Notes: generated by a model from the sequence alone, not told the origin. A DNA stretch of 64,000 nucleotides from Saccopteryx bilineata (GCF_036850765.1 NC_089495.1:121729033-121793032); one strand, 5' to 3'. Shown: positions 22,126 to 33,708, counted from the first letter of the stretch. Made by a program: numbers and translations.

Positions 22126-23185
22126 GAGGCATGCACAGTAGAAGCCAAAATGGGACCACAGAGGCCTCTCAGTCTAGCCTCAAAGAAGGATCTGCTTGGT
22201 TAGTGGGAGGAACCAATGCAAACCTATGAAAGATTACAAAGCTAATTGGTTAGTTTAAACGCTAGTCCTTCCTAAACCCACGGCAGTATAAACCTAACAA
22301 AGAAGCGCTCTTCTCCCGCTTGGAAACACACCTGTCCTGTTCTTTCAGCATTCTCCAAGGCAGGCAGCCACATGGACTCCCAAGTACATGCTCTGAGAGC
22401 CAGACTGGACACAGTGCCAACCAGAGAATAACCAGGAGCAGACTGTACTGAAGGATAGGGACAAAGACTGAACTGGACTAAGCTTTGATATGGGTTGGAT
22501 CATGGCACAGAATTGCTGGACACTGGCTTTTCTCCTGGGTCTAATAAAGACAAGGCTTGACTTTTTCCTTGGTGGGACTGACAAAGATGAGACATTGGGA
22601 ACCTGTTAAGTGCCTTCCATTTCAACCCTTAATAAAACTTACCACAAGAGCCTCATCCCAAGGTCTCTGGAATGCCTTCCTTATGGCTTCATGGCAGGAC
22701 ATGATGTCCACCAGCAGCAAAGCTATGCAGGTGATGCTCTGCAGGTGACACTTCTGACATCAATCAGTTGGGAGGAGTGGGAGCAGGAGAAGGATCAGGT
22801 CCAATGGGAAAATTCTGCATCCCCCAGTTAAATCAAAACAATCAGAATCTCCAATGTTGGTTTTGGAAAGAAACCTGCCCAAGTGAAGAACCAGCTACAT
22901 TTTGTAGCTCCAAATTTGTCTTGAGATTCACTTTTTCTCTGGTGGTCTCTAGATGATTACAACTGCCACAAATATGCAGACCTCAAAGGGAATCATTTCA
23001 TCTGATTACTGAGGCAAATACGCCCACCTTTCCTTTCTCTTAATGTAACAAAGTGAAATGCATGCTCTCTGCTGCCTTCAGGCCAATAGCTCTTGCTATA
23101 GTTAGGCTAGCTAACTAGGGAAATTCTGCTTGAGGCTCTAGCAGCCCCTAGAAAGGGGGGGGGTAATGCACAAAGTTGTCAATGT
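22126..23185. other. Unclassified LTR-like sequence hosting L1-C
   Basis: This continues the segment interrupted at 15046. It has promoter- and R-region-like features (a gcagtataaacc TATA-like motif near 22285, AATAAAG near 22541) of the kind seen in class I LTRs, then continues as undefined sequence. I recognise no gene. A G run occurs near 23155. Confidence 0.35.
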
Positions 23186-23189
23186 AAAA

Positions 23190-23430
23190 ACAGTCCAAAC
23201 CTTTAAGAATTTTTATGAGTTTATTTGAGTCAAACTTATGACAATTGCTGGGAAGCAAAAGCTCAATAGATTGAGAAAATGCTCCAGAAAATGACAGTTT
23301 TACCACTTATTTTATACATCAGAATCAAAGGGGAAGATGTAGGGGTTACCTGATATCCATTGGTGATAGATTAGGGAGGTGAAGAAAGTAAAGTGAGGAA
23401 ATCTCTGGTCATTTGTGAGGTGAACCTGAT
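23190..23430 (-). repeat. LTR-like segment next to ERV-2
   Basis: On the minus strand it has gactcaaataaactcat, a polyadenylation-signal motif typical of an LTR R region. It directly adjoins the truncated gag of ERV-2 and is not the ERV-2 LTR type, so a recombination or separate insertion is implied. Confidence 0.45.
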
Positions 23431-23457
23431 AGGCATGAGTCTGTGCTACGTCCGGAT

Positions 23458-23664
23458 TCAGTCCCGTTTTTCAGGGGTAAGGGTAGAAGAGATAATAACA
23501 CAGAGATCATGCCAAGTGAGGTCATGTGCCTGAGTGAGATATTGGAATTCCTTGGGATAGGCGGTAGCATTAGAAGAGTAGGAGCCTAAGCGCTTTTCGA
23601 TTGCAGATAGATCAGAGAGGGAGAAAGGACCATGAACCTGAACAACTCCTTCTGCTCCGGGCAC
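23458..23664 (-). pseudogene. ERV-2 gag capsid N-terminal remnant
   Basis: The 68-codon frame contains VHGPFSLSDLSAIEKRLGSY followed by FQYLTQAHDLTWHD. This is typical of the N-terminal part of gammaretrovirus-like capsid. It lies in a different frame from the upstream matrix segment and ends at a stop before the major homology region. No functional capsid can result. Confidence 0.75.
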
Positions 23665-24220
23665 CTCGCAGAGAGGGCAGAGAAGGCTGTCTCCCTCTTG
23701 TGGCCTGGAGTGAGATCTGGTGTGAGCACTGACAGGAGAGGAGAGAGAGGGACGGGTATCTGCAGGCAGATGAGAAACAGGATCCGGCGAAGGGAGAGGA
23801 AGACCCTGACAGGACGGAGGGGGTCATGCAGGAGGGGAAGAGTTCCGCAGGGGGGTCGGCAAAGGAGGGAAGATCAGGAGTGGAGGGTTTAGCTGAGGTT
23901 TCTCTGGCTAAAAGGATTTGTGCTGTAGAGCAGGTTGCACAGAGATTAGGACAGGAGCACAAATACCAGAAGCCCTGAATGTAAGGGATCTCCGACCATT
24001 TCCCAGTTCTCTGGCAATAGTTCTGTAAATTGGTGAGGGTGTTAAAGTCGAAAGTTCCTTCAGAAGGCCACCTGGTCTGGTTATCTAGTGGGTACTGTGG
24101 CCAGGCCACAGGGGAGAAAATCCGTTTCTTCTTCTTTAGGGAGGGATCTATGTTTGAGAGATTCCCAATAAGGCACCCTAGGGGTATTTTTGAGTCAGGT
24201 TTAGATTCCTGTGCCCCCAT
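23612..24220 (-). pseudogene. ERV-2 gag matrix/p12 fragment
   Basis: A minus-strand frame of about 200 codons whose Met at 24218-24220 gives an MGAQES start. Gly2 is the position normally myristoylated in retroviral matrix. The matrix motifs PVAWPQYPLDNQ and RWPSEGTFDFNTL follow, then TGKWSEIPYIQGFW and a Pro/Ser-rich p12-like part. It shifts out of frame before capsid. It is the only gag copy in this window that retains an ATG at this site. Confidence 0.75.
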
Positions 24221-24530
24221 GGCCACTGCCAGCCTTGGGGTGATCAGAGATGAGAATTGGCATTCTGCAACTCAATCTCTGGCCACCGGACAGTCAGCCA
24301 GAGTGGGAGTGTCTGGGATATCTTCATGGGCACACACACACTCGGAAAGGGTAGGAGGTCCCTGATGCAGCTGTGATTATGGACAGGAAGTCTCGGAGTT
24401 GGAAAGAACTGAGGGGAGGCCGGAGGCAGGAGACTTACTGCACCATGTGCTGAAGTAGGTGGGAGGTCAGAGGTCCTAGTCTTCCTTGGAAGGGAAGGGG
24501 AGAGGAGCAGCTCCTGCGGACTCAAGCTCC

Positions 24531-24548
24531 TCCCGGGTTTTGGCACCA
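24531..24548 (-). other. ERV-2 primer-binding site (tRNA-Phe)
   Basis: Minus strand TGGTGCCAAAACCCGGGA is complementary to the 3' end of tRNA-Phe with one mismatch. It sits two bases inside the LTR end. Confidence 0.85.
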
Positions 24549-24550
24549 AA

Positions 24551-24865
24551 TGTAAGGTATTTTCCTCCAGGGAAGAAAAAAGGACGTAGCCACCAAGTGT
24601 GGAGAAACAATAGCTTTATTTAGAGCACATCTCAGGTGAGGTTCACTGGTCTGCAAGACAGGGGCCAGGGAAGTCATGCAGCTTCTCCCTCCTGGGGGGT
24701 AATTTATAACGTTGGTAGGGTGATGGTGGGTTGATAGGTTGTGGTGAAATTCCATTGACTGACAGACAGTTGTCTTTTTTCAAAATGCTCCTGGGCTGTT
24801 TCTTTTGGTGAGCATGGGTGTGGGTGGTTCCTCATGTGACCTTCCCCCATTGCCAACCAACCTCA
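24551..24865 (-). repeat. ERV-2 5' LTR
   Basis: A 315-bp LTR starting TGAGGTTGGTTGGCAATGGG and ending ACCTTACA on the minus strand. Similarity to the ERV-4 LTR is visible at both ends and at the polyadenylation region. Confidence 0.8.
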
Positions 24866-25040
24866 TACTTTCCCTCTGTCCTCTTTTCCTCTGGTCCTTT
24901 GATCTCTCCTCTGTCTCAATTCCGTTCCTCGGTTCACATTGTTCATTGGATTCCTCAAATGAGTTAGGTCATATGATATTTTTCTTTTTCTGCCTGGCTT
25001 ATTTTACTTAACTTAATAGTTTCCAGGTCCATCATGGACG
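24866..25040 (-). mobile_element. LINE-1 3'UTR fragment
   Basis: Minus-strand L1 3' sequence (ttcacattgttcattgga, then gcctggcttattttactta) matches the same part of L1-C and L1-E. Confidence 0.7.
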
Positions 25041-25089
25041 TCTCAAAGTCTTAAGCCTCTCTAAGGCTTAGCTTTCCAGTTCTAGTTTA

Positions 25090-25300
25090 TAGGTAATGAT
25101 TAAACCTCAGCTCTGCCTTTTACTAATTATGTTATCAGGAATAAAAGTTAACATTTCTAAATCTCAGATTCTTCATCTTTAAAATGGGGACAATAAAATC
25201 TAATTTCAGAGCTTTGTTGTGAGGAGTAAAAGAGATAAGACCTTAGCACAGTGTTTGGTGTATAGAAAGTGCTCAGTGTCAGAAAAGATTGTATAAATAA
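25090..25300 (+). repeat. MIR element
   Basis: MIR core and 3' part: ctcagattcttcatctttaa, then ttgttgtgaggagtaaaaga and a final gtgctca-like end. Confidence 0.7.
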
Positions 25301-25609
25301 TGAATATATAAATATAATGAAGACAACTATTTTCCTGGATGATTGATAGAAATTATTTTACCTCCTACTCAAATGGGTATGACTCAACTAATTTTTTAAT
25401 TTTTAATTTATTGTGTTGACATGGTTTCAAGTGTCCCACTCAATATAACACCCTCTAGCCCCCTCATTGTGCCCTCTATACCCCATGCAAAGTCTCTTTC
25501 CATTCCCATTTCACCCCTTTGCCACTCCCCCACCCCCTACCTCCATCCCCCCATTAGTCAAATAAGTTTATAAATATGATGTATATGTTTGCTCACTTAT
25601 AGTTTGCAT

Positions 25610-26246
25610 TGGGTATGGGAGACAGGCTGTAAGCTGGCAAAGTCATTATAGCCTAAGGCTTAGTTTTAAGACTAAGTCTTTCTCTCCTTTCTAATACTAA
25701 AGTCTTCTCAAAACTAAGTTTTTCCCCACACCCTTGACTGATTGCATGATGTGGGTGGTGCACTCTTATGAGGAATCCCATTTATGTCTCAGATAAGTGG
25801 CTTTATATCAGAGACTTCCTTATTTGTATATGGGCTTAAAGGCTTTAATTTCTACACTATAAAATGAGGCAGACCAGGGGCTTTCTCACTCAGACCCTGC
25901 CATCAGCATTGCAGAGGAGAGGCAGCCAAGATGGCGGAGTGCTGAAGGAGAAGCCAGTTTGTGCAGAGTTTGTGCAAAGAGAAGGAGATGAGGAACAGAA
26001 GTGAATAAGGCTGGTGGGGCCTTTGATTGTAGGAAACTCAGATAAGTCAGTGGCTTTGGGAGTCCTGAATGGAAAGGGAAGTGTTTTCCCACTGTATGTA
26101 TTGCTCACCTGCTGAGTGTGAGCTAGGATTAAAGGTAATGGCCCACCAGTTCTTGGCTCTGTTGTTTCATTACCATCTGTCCGAATCAAATGTGAACCTG
26201 CATGGGCCAGGCGGCTGTGGTGGTGGCCGATCCTACTGGCTTTACA
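25610..26246 (-). repeat. Unclassified LTR (family X) inserted in L1-E
   Basis: A 637-bp segment starts TGGGTATGGG and ends CTTTACA on the + strand. Its left half is related to 33802-34185 and its right half to 36296-36407/39367-39600, both in the opposite orientation. Repeated occurrence with shared ends suggests a solo LTR. I found no clear target duplication. Confidence 0.5.
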
Positions 26247-26615
26247 CCCCCAATACCCTCTGGAACTTGCTACCCTGTTAATCAGTATCTAAATGTTATG
26301 TATATTTAATTTGGCTAATTCCTTCACCTTCTTTGATCCCATACCCTCTTCCCTCTTCCCTCTGACAACTGTCCATCTGTTCCCTGTGATTCTGCCTCTG
26401 TTTCTGTTTTGTTCCTCAGTTTATTGTGTTCATTAGATTCCATATATAAATGAGATTATATGATATTTGTCTTTCATTGCCTGGCTTATTTTACTTAGCA
26501 AAATAATCTTCAGGTCTATCCATGCCATCACAAAAGGTAAGATTTTCTTCTGTTTTCATGGCCATGTAGTATTCCATTGTGTAAATGTACCACAGCTTTT
26601 TTACCTATGGGTCCA

Positions 26616-27311
26616 CTAATGGACACTGGGCTGTTTCCAGATCTTGGCTATTGTAAATAATGCTGCAGTGAACATGAACGGGCATATCTTCCTTTGAATT
26701 AGTATTTCAGGATTCTTAGGATATATTCCTAGAAGTGGGATAGCTGGGTCAAATGGCAGTTTCATTTTTAATTTTTTGAGGAAACACCATATTGTTTTCC
26801 ATAGTGGCTGCACAAGTCTGCATTCCCAGCAGCAAGAGGGTTCCCTTTTCTCCACACACTCACCAGTACTTGTTTGTTGATTTGTTAATGGAAGCCATTC
26901 TGGCTGGTGTGAGGTTATATCTCATTGTGGTTTTAATTTGCATTTCTCTAGTGATTAGTGACATTGAGCATTTTTTTTCAAATGCCCACTGGCCATCTGT
27001 ATGTCCTCTTTGGAGCAATGTCTATTCAGGTCCTTTACCCATTTTGCAATTGGATTGTTTACCTTCCTTGTGTTGAGTTTTAGAAGTTCTTTATAAATTT
27101 TTGTTATTAACCCCTTATCAGATATATCAGTGAATATGTTCTCCCATTGAGAGGGTTGTCTTTTTATTTTGTTAATGGTGTCTTTTGCTGTGCAAAAGTA
27201 TTTTAGTTTGATATAGTCCCACTTGTTTATTTTGTCCTTAATTTCACTTGCCTGTGAAAATATATCCAGCAGAAATAATGCTATTAGAGATTTCTGAGAG
27301 GCTACTGCCAA
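26616..27311 (-). pseudogene. L1-E ORF2 C-terminal remnant
   Basis: Two overlapping minus-strand ORFs show the conserved [15 protein letters not shown] segment and the upstream [19 protein letters not shown] segment. They are in different frames. Confidence 0.8.
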
Positions 27312-28106
27312 TGTTTTCTTCTAGGATTTTTATGGTTTGCCACTTATACTTAAGTCTTTTATCCATTTTGAGTTTGTTTTTGTGAATGGTGTAAGTTGGT
27401 AGTGTAGTTTTATTCTTTTGCATGTACCTGCCCAATTTTCCCATCTCCACTTATTAAAGAGACTATCTTTACTCCATTGTATATTCTTGCTTCCTTTTTC
27501 AAGTATTAGTTGACCATAAAAGCTCTCTGGGTTCTCTGTTCTGTTTCATTGATCTGCATGCCTATTCTTATGCCAGTACCATGCTGTTTTAATTACAATA
27601 GCCTTGTAGTATAACTTGATATTGGGAAGTATGATACCTTCCACTTTGTTGTTCATTTTCACTGAAGCTATTCAGGGTTTTTTTCTTTTCTTTTTGGTTC
27701 CATATTAATTTTTGGAATATTTGTTCTAGATCTGTGAAGCATGTCATTGTTATTTTAATAGAAATTGTATTGAACCTATAGATTGCTTTGTACATTTAAT
27801 GATGTTAATTCTTCCAATCCATGAATATGGTATATGCTTTCACTTTTTTTCATTGTCTTATAATTTTCTGAGTACATGTCTTTTACTTCCTTAGTTAAAT
27901 TTATTCCTAGGTGCTTTACTTTTTTGTTGTTACAATAGTAAATGGGATTGTTTCCTTAATTTCTCTTTCTGACAGTTTATTATTGATATTTAAAAATGCC
28001 ACTGATTTATGAATATTAATTTTGTACCCTGCCATTTTGCTGAATTCATTTATCAGGCCTACTAGTTTTTGGTGGAGATTTTAGAGTTTTCTATGTACAG
28101 TATTAT

Positions 28107-28118
28107 GTCATCAGCAAA
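28107..28118 (-). other. L1-E reverse transcriptase FADD box
   Basis: The minus strand encodes Phe-Ala-Asp-Asp, the catalytic box of L1 RT. It survives here but lies in a broken frame. Confidence 0.7.
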
Positions 28119-29570
28119 TAAAGACAATTTTACTTCTTTCCAACTTGGATGCTTTTCATTTCTTCTTGTACTAGCTGTGGCTAGTATTATGTTGAATAAG
28201 AGTGGTGAAATGGAGCACCCACACCTGTCTTGTTACTGATCTGAAGGGGATTGCTTTTAATATTTTTCCCATTGAGTATGATGTTGTCTGTTAGTTTTTC
28301 ATATGTGACCTTTATTATGCTGAGGTATGTTCCCTATATTCCCACTTTGCTGAGAGTTTTGATCATAAAATGGGTGTTAGATTTTATCAAGTGCTTTTTC
28401 TACATTTATTGATATGATCATGTGATTTCTGTCCTTCCTTTTATATAATAAATCACGTTTATTGATTTGTGAATATTGTATCAGCCTTACCTCCCAGAAT
28501 AAATCCAACTTAATCATGATGTATGGCCTTTTAATGTATTCCTGGATCTGGTTTGCTAATATTTTGTTGAGAATTTTAACACCTGTGTTCATAGGGATAT
28601 TGGCTTATAGTTTCCTTTTTTGTAGTGTCTTTACCTGGTATTGGAATTGGGATAATGCTTGCTTATAAAATGAGCTTGGAAGTTTTCCCTCATTTGATAT
28701 TTTTGGAATAACTTGAGAAGGATAGTGTTAGTTCTTTGAATGTTTGGTAAAATTCACCTGTGAAGCCATCTGGTCCAGGACTTTTGTTTGCTGGGATTGT
28801 ATTTGATAACTATTTTCATTTCATTTGTTGTAATCAGTCTGCTCAGGTTTTCTAATTCTACCAGATTTAGTTTTGGCAGATTGTATGAATTTATTCATTT
28901 TACCTAAGTTGTCCAATTTTTTGGCATATAGTTCCTCACAGAATTTTCTTACAATTTTTTGTATTTCTGTGATGTCAGCTGTTACTTCTCCCCTTTTATT
29001 TTAAATTTCATCTATTTAGGTCCTCTTTCTTTTTCTTGATGAGTCTGGTTAAAAGTTCATCAATCTTGTTTACCTTTTTAAGAATCTTGGTTTCACTGGT
29101 CTTTTATATATTTTTTAACCTTTATGTCATTTATTTTCACTCTGATAGTTATTATTTCCTTTTTCTACCTCCTCTGGGCTTTAGTTGTTGTTTATTTTCT
29201 AATTCTTTTAGGTACACTGTTAGATTATCTATTTGAGCTTTTTTTTTTTTTTGCTTGTTAAGGTATGCCTGTTTATCTATGAACTTCCCTCTCAAGACTG
29301 CTTTCACTGTGTCCCATAGATTTTGGGTTGTTGTATGTTTTCATTTTCATTTGTTTCAAGGAAATTTTTATTTCTTCTCTGATCTCATTGTTAACACATT
29401 TGTTATTTAGTAACATGCTATTTAACATTCATGTGTTTGAATGTTTTTCAGTTTTTTTATTGTAGTTGATTTCTAGTTTTATGCCTTTGTGGTTGAAGAA
29501 GATGCTTGAAATGATTTTAATCTTCTTAAATTTATTGAGACTTGTTTTGTGTCCTAACATGTGGTCTATC

Positions 29571-29816
29571 CTAGAAAATATACCATGAGCAGTTGAAAAG
29601 AATGTATATTCTGCTTCTTTGGGGTGAAATGTATCTGAAGATATCTATTAAATCCAGTTGATCTAGTGTGTTATTTAAAGCCACTGTTTCTTTGTTAATT
29701 TTTTTTGTTTCTTTCTTAATTTTTTGTCTGGAGGATCTATCCATTGATGTTAGTGGGGTATTAAAATTCCCTGCTATTATTGTGTTGCTGTCAATCTCGC
29801 CCTTTACTTCCATCAT
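29571..29816 (-). pseudogene. L1-E ORF2 endonuclease remnant
   Basis: The 81-codon frame contains IIAGNFNTPLTSMDRSSRQK and LDQLDLIDIFRY, which are hallmark endonuclease-domain residues. Asn replaces Asp in the usual AGDFN catalytic motif, so this copy is catalytically broken even apart from frameshifts. Confidence 0.8.
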
Positions 29817-30097
29817 AATCTGCTTTATATTCTTAGGTGCTCCTATATTTCATGCATAGTCTGCTGCCATATCACCCTGAACGTGCCCAATCTTGTCTAT
29901 ATTTTATGCATAAATATTTACAATGGTTGTATCTTCTTGTTGGATTGCTCCCTTTATCATTATGTAATGATCTTCTTTGTCTCTGTTTTACAGGCAATTA
30001 TTGCTGCTCCAGCCTTTTAAAAAGATTTCCATTTGTATAGAATATTTTTTTCCATTCTTTCATTTTCAGTTTGTATCTTTTGTTGTGAGGTGGGTCT

Positions 30098-30437
30098 TGT
30101 AAGGTGGGTGGATAATGGGAGAACTCAGGCCCTTTGGCTAGGACCACCCACAACCAAGCACGCCAAAAGAAACTTCCCAGGAACCCTTTGGAAACCAGCA
30201 ACCGTCTGCCAGCCAGTGAGATTTCACCACGTCATATTAGCTCGACCACCCTAGGGACCCTTTAAATATCTCTCACACGGGTCACTCCTTGCAACTTCCC
30301 TGGCCTCCATCTTTCCTCGGGGCCAGTGAACCTCATCGGGTGGGATGCATGCTCTGTACTCAATAAAGCCTTTTATTTTTCCACACTTCGTGGCTCCAGC
30401 CCCCTTCCTTTCTTCTCAGTGGGAAAAATACCTTACA
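30098..30437 (+). repeat. ERV-3 5' LTR
   Basis: It starts TGTAAGGTGGGTGG and ends CCTTACA. It contains a TATA-like tttaaatat near 30263, a cacgtcat motif near 30226 and a polyadenylation signal AATAAA at 30362-30367. Confidence 0.93.
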
Positions 30438-30440
30438 TTT

Positions 30441-30458
30441 TGGTGCAGAAACCCAGGA
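30441..30458 (+). other. ERV-3 primer-binding site (tRNA-Phe-like)
   Basis: TGGTGCAGAAACCCAGGA, two mismatches to the complement of the tRNA-Phe 3' end, three bases after the LTR. The leader just after it carries a 12-bp direct duplication (gtttgaagtcaa/gtttgaagtccg) that ERV-4 lacks. Confidence 0.8.
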
Positions 30459-30699
30459 GGAGTTTGAAGTCAAGTTTGAAGTCCGCAAGGACCGCTCCTC
30501 TCCCCATCCCTTCCAAGAAAGAACCAGGATCTCTGACCTTTGGCACACAGTGTGGTAAGTCCCCTGCCTCCAGCCACCCTTGAGTTCTTTCTGCCGAGAT
30601 TCCCTGTCTGGAAACTGTAGCTACATCAGTGAAGTCTTTTCCATTCCGAGTGAGTGTGTGCTTGTGGAGACGTCCCAAACACGTCCACTTTACCTTATT

Positions 30700-31502
30700 T
30701 GTCTGTGGCCAGAGCTTGAGTTTTAGGACGCTGATGCTCAAATCTGACCACTCCAAAGACTGAGGGCAGCCGTGGGGGCACAGGAATCTCCCTCCCTAAA
30801 GAAGAAACTGTCCTTCTCAGCTGTGGCCAGGCCACAGAACCCACTGGATTAGCCTCCTGAAGGGACTTTCAGTGTTGACACCCTCACCAATTTAACTATT
30901 GCCAAAAAAGCTGGGAACTAATAGGAGGTCTCTTACATTTACGGCTTCTAATTATTCACGCGCCTGTCCTTAATCTCTGTGCTGCCTGTTCTACCACGCA
31001 GGCCCTTTTTCTGGCCAGAGAACCTCACTTAAAACCTCCACTCCTGATTTTTCCTTCTCTGTGGACTCCTAACTCTCTCCCCCTCCTGCCTGACCCCCAG
31101 GGTCGCCCCTCTCTCGGGACTCTCTCTGGTCCCTCTGTGGACTTCTTTGCTTGGTTCTTTTCCCTCCGAGAGCTCCCTCCCCTCCCTTTGCAAAATTCTG
31201 TTTTTTATTCACCACTACCAGTCTCTCTTTCTCCTCCCCTGCTGGCCAGGGGCCCCTCCCCTCTCCATTGTGTTCTTAAGTCCCTCTTCCATTAGGCCTT
31301 TCTCCGCCTACTATTGGCTCTTACACCGGTTTTCAGGACGTCCAACCCCAATTTTCTTGCAGGAAGTTCTGGCCCTGTCCTGCCTTTGGCTCCAGCGTTT
31401 CCTGCTGAATCTGGGTGCCAGGCTCCCCAAAAGCCCCCCTCCTCTTATTCTCAACCCCCCAAACCCTTATCTGGGACCTATGAACACAGCATTTAAAGTT
31501 TT
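30700..31502 (+). pseudogene. ERV-3 gag 5' remnant (matrix/p12)
   Basis: Alignment by eye with ERV-2 places the former gag start near 30772, where gccatgggg reads gccgtgggg. The matrix part that follows is recognisable but full of stops. The p12-like Pro/Ser-rich part (about 31020-31480) contains ggccaggggcccctcccctc and matches ERV-4. No protein product is expected. Confidence 0.7.
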
Positions 31503-31894
31503 TTTTTTTGCATTTTTCTGAAGCTGGAAATAGGGAGAGACAGACAGACAGACTCCCGCATGCGCCCGACCGGGATCCACCTGGCACACCCACCATGGGG
31601 CGATGCTCTGCCCACCAGGGGGCGATGCTCTGCCCCTCCGGGGCGTCGCCATGTTACGACCAGAGCCACTCTAGCACCTGAGGCAGAGGCCACAGAGCCA
31701 TCCCCAGCGCCCAGGCCATCTTTGCTCCAATGGAGCCTTGGCTGCGGGAGGGGAAGAGAGAGACAGAGAGGAAGGCGCGGCGGAGGGGTGGAGAAGCAAA
31801 TGGGTGCTTCTCCTGAGTGCCCTGGCCGGGAATCGAACCCGGGTCCTCCGCACGCTAGACCGACACTCTACCGCTGAGCCAACTGGCCAGGGCT
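31503..31894 (-). mobile_element. SINE family A in ERV-3
   Basis: Full family A copy in reverse orientation. The 17-bp target duplication acagcatttaaagtttt is at 31486-31502 and 31895-31911. It lies within about 15 bp of the SINE insertion point in ERV-4, but with opposite orientation and a different duplication. Confidence 0.95.
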
Positions 31895-31911
31895 ACAGCA
31901 TTTAAAGTTTT

Positions 31912-32470
31912 TAACGGTCTCAACTAGTAGAAACAGGCCAAGGCTGTTCACCAGGCCCGCATGCAGCAGAAGGTAACACTACAAGCCTCGGCTCTTGTGG
32001 CAGCCTGAGACCAGCAGAGCAACACGGGCAAGGCACAGGAAGTGCCCGACCCAAGTTCAAGCTGGAGAGAAATCCCACCAGCAGCTTGCTTTAAGTGTGG
32101 CAAGCAGGACCACTGGTCCCGGCAGGGCCCCTGCCCATGGCTTCCCACTGAGCCCTGCTCTAATTGCAAACAGCCCGGTCACTGGTGGAGTGATTGCCCC
32201 TTTGAGCAATAGGCTTTTCCTCAGCACCTCTACGTGGAGGACAAGCCGCCCGAATGGGAGACTAATCCAGCCATGTGGGCGCATTGCTCAAACTCCTAGG
32301 ACACAGCCTGGACTCGGAGAACCCAGGGTATGCTGCAACTAGTGGGTAAGTCCATCTCGTTTCTTGTGGACACGGGGGCTACCTTCTCTGTTTTGCCATC
32401 ACACTCTGGACCTCTAGTTACCTCACGGGTCTTGGTTATGAGAATGGATGAGACCCCTTCCTTTCCCCTT
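31912..32470 (+). pseudogene. ERV-3 nucleocapsid/protease remnant
   Basis: It encodes two Cys-His boxes. The second (CSNCKQPGHWWSDC, about 32158-32199) fits CX2CX4HX4C exactly. The first (CFKCGKQDHWSRQGPC, about 32090-32137) has a longer spacing before the last Cys. Stop codons follow, then a protease start with GKSISFLVDTGATFSVLP (32345-32398), whose LVDTGA active-site motif is intact. The protease body is cut off after about 60 residues. Two knuckles are less usual than one for gammaretrovirus-like elements (general knowledge). Confidence 0.8.
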
Positions 32471-32519
32471 TTTACACCACTCCTGACATGCAGTTTTGCC
32501 TCAAGCTTGCCTCTTTACA

Positions 32520-32791
32520 GGACCACTGGCAGTCGGAACCATGGACTCCATCCATCTCCAGCTCACCAAAAGGCTGGACCCTGCAAATCCCCCTATTACT
32601 CCTCTTTTTAAAAAATCCTTACAGGACCGCATCTGCGAAGTTTTTCCAGTCACAGCCAAACAGATGTTCCTCCTGATACCCCTCAAAACCACCACCTTCT
32701 GATCTCCCCCTCCCCACGATGCCCCTAATCAGCAGGAAGTAGCCAGACAAATAAATGGCACTCTTATTATATTTAACACAAAAGGTCAGAA
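32520..32791 (+). pseudogene. ERV-3 env-tail-like segment and 3' leader
   Basis: After the protease part the sequence jumps to a short segment (ctggaccctgcaaatccccc, then ccttacaggaccgcatctgc) that resembles the end of a transmembrane region up to the 3' LTR. An AAAAGG purine stretch at about 32780 may be the remains of the polypurine tract. The same jump is present in ERV-4. Confidence 0.55.
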
Positions 32792-33130
32792 TGTAAGGTG
32801 GGTGGATAATGGGAGAACTCAGGCCCTTTGGCTAGGACCACCCACAACCAAGCACGCCAAAAGAAACTTCCCAGGAACCCTTTGGAAAACAGCGACCATC
32901 TGCCAGCCAGTGAAATTTCACCACGTCATATTAGCTTGACCACCCTAGGGACCCTTTAAATATCTCACACGGGTCACTCCTTGAGACTTCCCTGGCCTCC
33001 ATCTTTTCTTGGGGCCAGGGAACCTCATCGGGCAGGATGCGTGCTCTGTACTCAATAAAGCCTTTTATTATTCCACACTTCGTGGCTCTGGCCCCCTTCC
33101 TTCCTTCTCAGCAGGGAAAAATACCTTACA
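32792..33130 (+). repeat. ERV-3 3' LTR
   Basis: A 339-bp copy of the 5' LTR with AATAAA at 33054-33059, followed by the ggtct target duplication. Confidence 0.93.
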
Positions 33131-33508
33131 GGTCTCTTGTAGACAGCATATGTATGGGTATTGTCTTCTTATTCATGCAGCTACCCTCGGTCTTTTGATT
33201 GGAACATTTAATCCATTTACATTTAAGGGTGTTATTGATATGTATATATTTGTTTATTACCAATTTATTCTTTAAACCTATAATCCTCTTTCTCTTGATT
33301 TCCTTTTTTTTTCTCTCTTTCCTCTTCTTATTAGCAGGACCTTTAACATTTCTTTCAGTACTGGTTTGGTGGTAATGAATTTCTTATATCTTTTTTTGTC
33401 TGGGAAGCTCTGTATTTCTTCTTCAAGAAAAAAGTCTTGGTTGTAGGTTCTTGTTTTGCATCACTTTGAATATTTCTTGCGAATCCTTTCTGGCCTCAAG
33501 TGTTTCTG

Positions 33509-33708
33509 TTGAGAAGTCAGATTATCAGCCATACAGGGGCTCCTTTGTAAGTAATTAATTGCTTTTCCTTTGCAGCTTTTAGTATTCTTTCTTTGTGTCT
33601 TATCTTTGGCATTTTAATTATGATGTGTCTTGGTGTGGGCCTCTTTGGGGTCACTTTTAATGGGTCTCTCTGTGCTTCTTGAACTTGTATGACTTTTTTC
33701 TTCATCAA
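33509..33708 (-). pseudogene. L1-E ORF1 C-terminal remnant
   Basis: The 63-codon frame contains KRPTPRHIIIKMPKI, the diagnostic RNA-binding segment of L1 ORF1p. The continuation at about 34500-34600 (SSLGKAENQISDLDSKS on the minus strand) is its coiled-coil part. Confidence 0.8.

Larger units (their letters stand above)
23435..24865 (-). mobile_element. 5' fragment of provirus ERV-2
   Basis: This minus-strand fragment consists of a 5' LTR (24551-24865), a well-preserved tRNA-Phe-like primer-binding site, a leader, and gag up to the start of capsid. It ends near 23435 beside an unrelated LTR-like segment. L1 sequence resumes immediately right of the LTR at 24866. The LTR is of the same type as ERV-3 and ERV-4, and this copy keeps parts of gag that those copies have lost. 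Confidence 0.8.
30098..33130 (+). mobile_element. Short two-LTR provirus ERV-3 (internally deleted)
   Basis: A 3.03-kb element with a 340-bp 5' LTR and 339-bp 3' LTR sits in L1-E, flanked by ggtct (30093-30097 and 33131-33135). The interior holds a tRNA-Phe-like primer-binding site, leader, a gag remnant, a SINE, two zinc knuckles, a protease motif, a short env-tail-like segment and the 3' LTR. Capsid core, reverse transcriptase, integrase and most of env are absent. The gag start reads GTG instead of ATG, and about 54-60 bp after it are missing compared with ERV-2. ERV-4 has the same changes. The LTRs differ at about 19 positions by eye. Confidence 0.9.
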
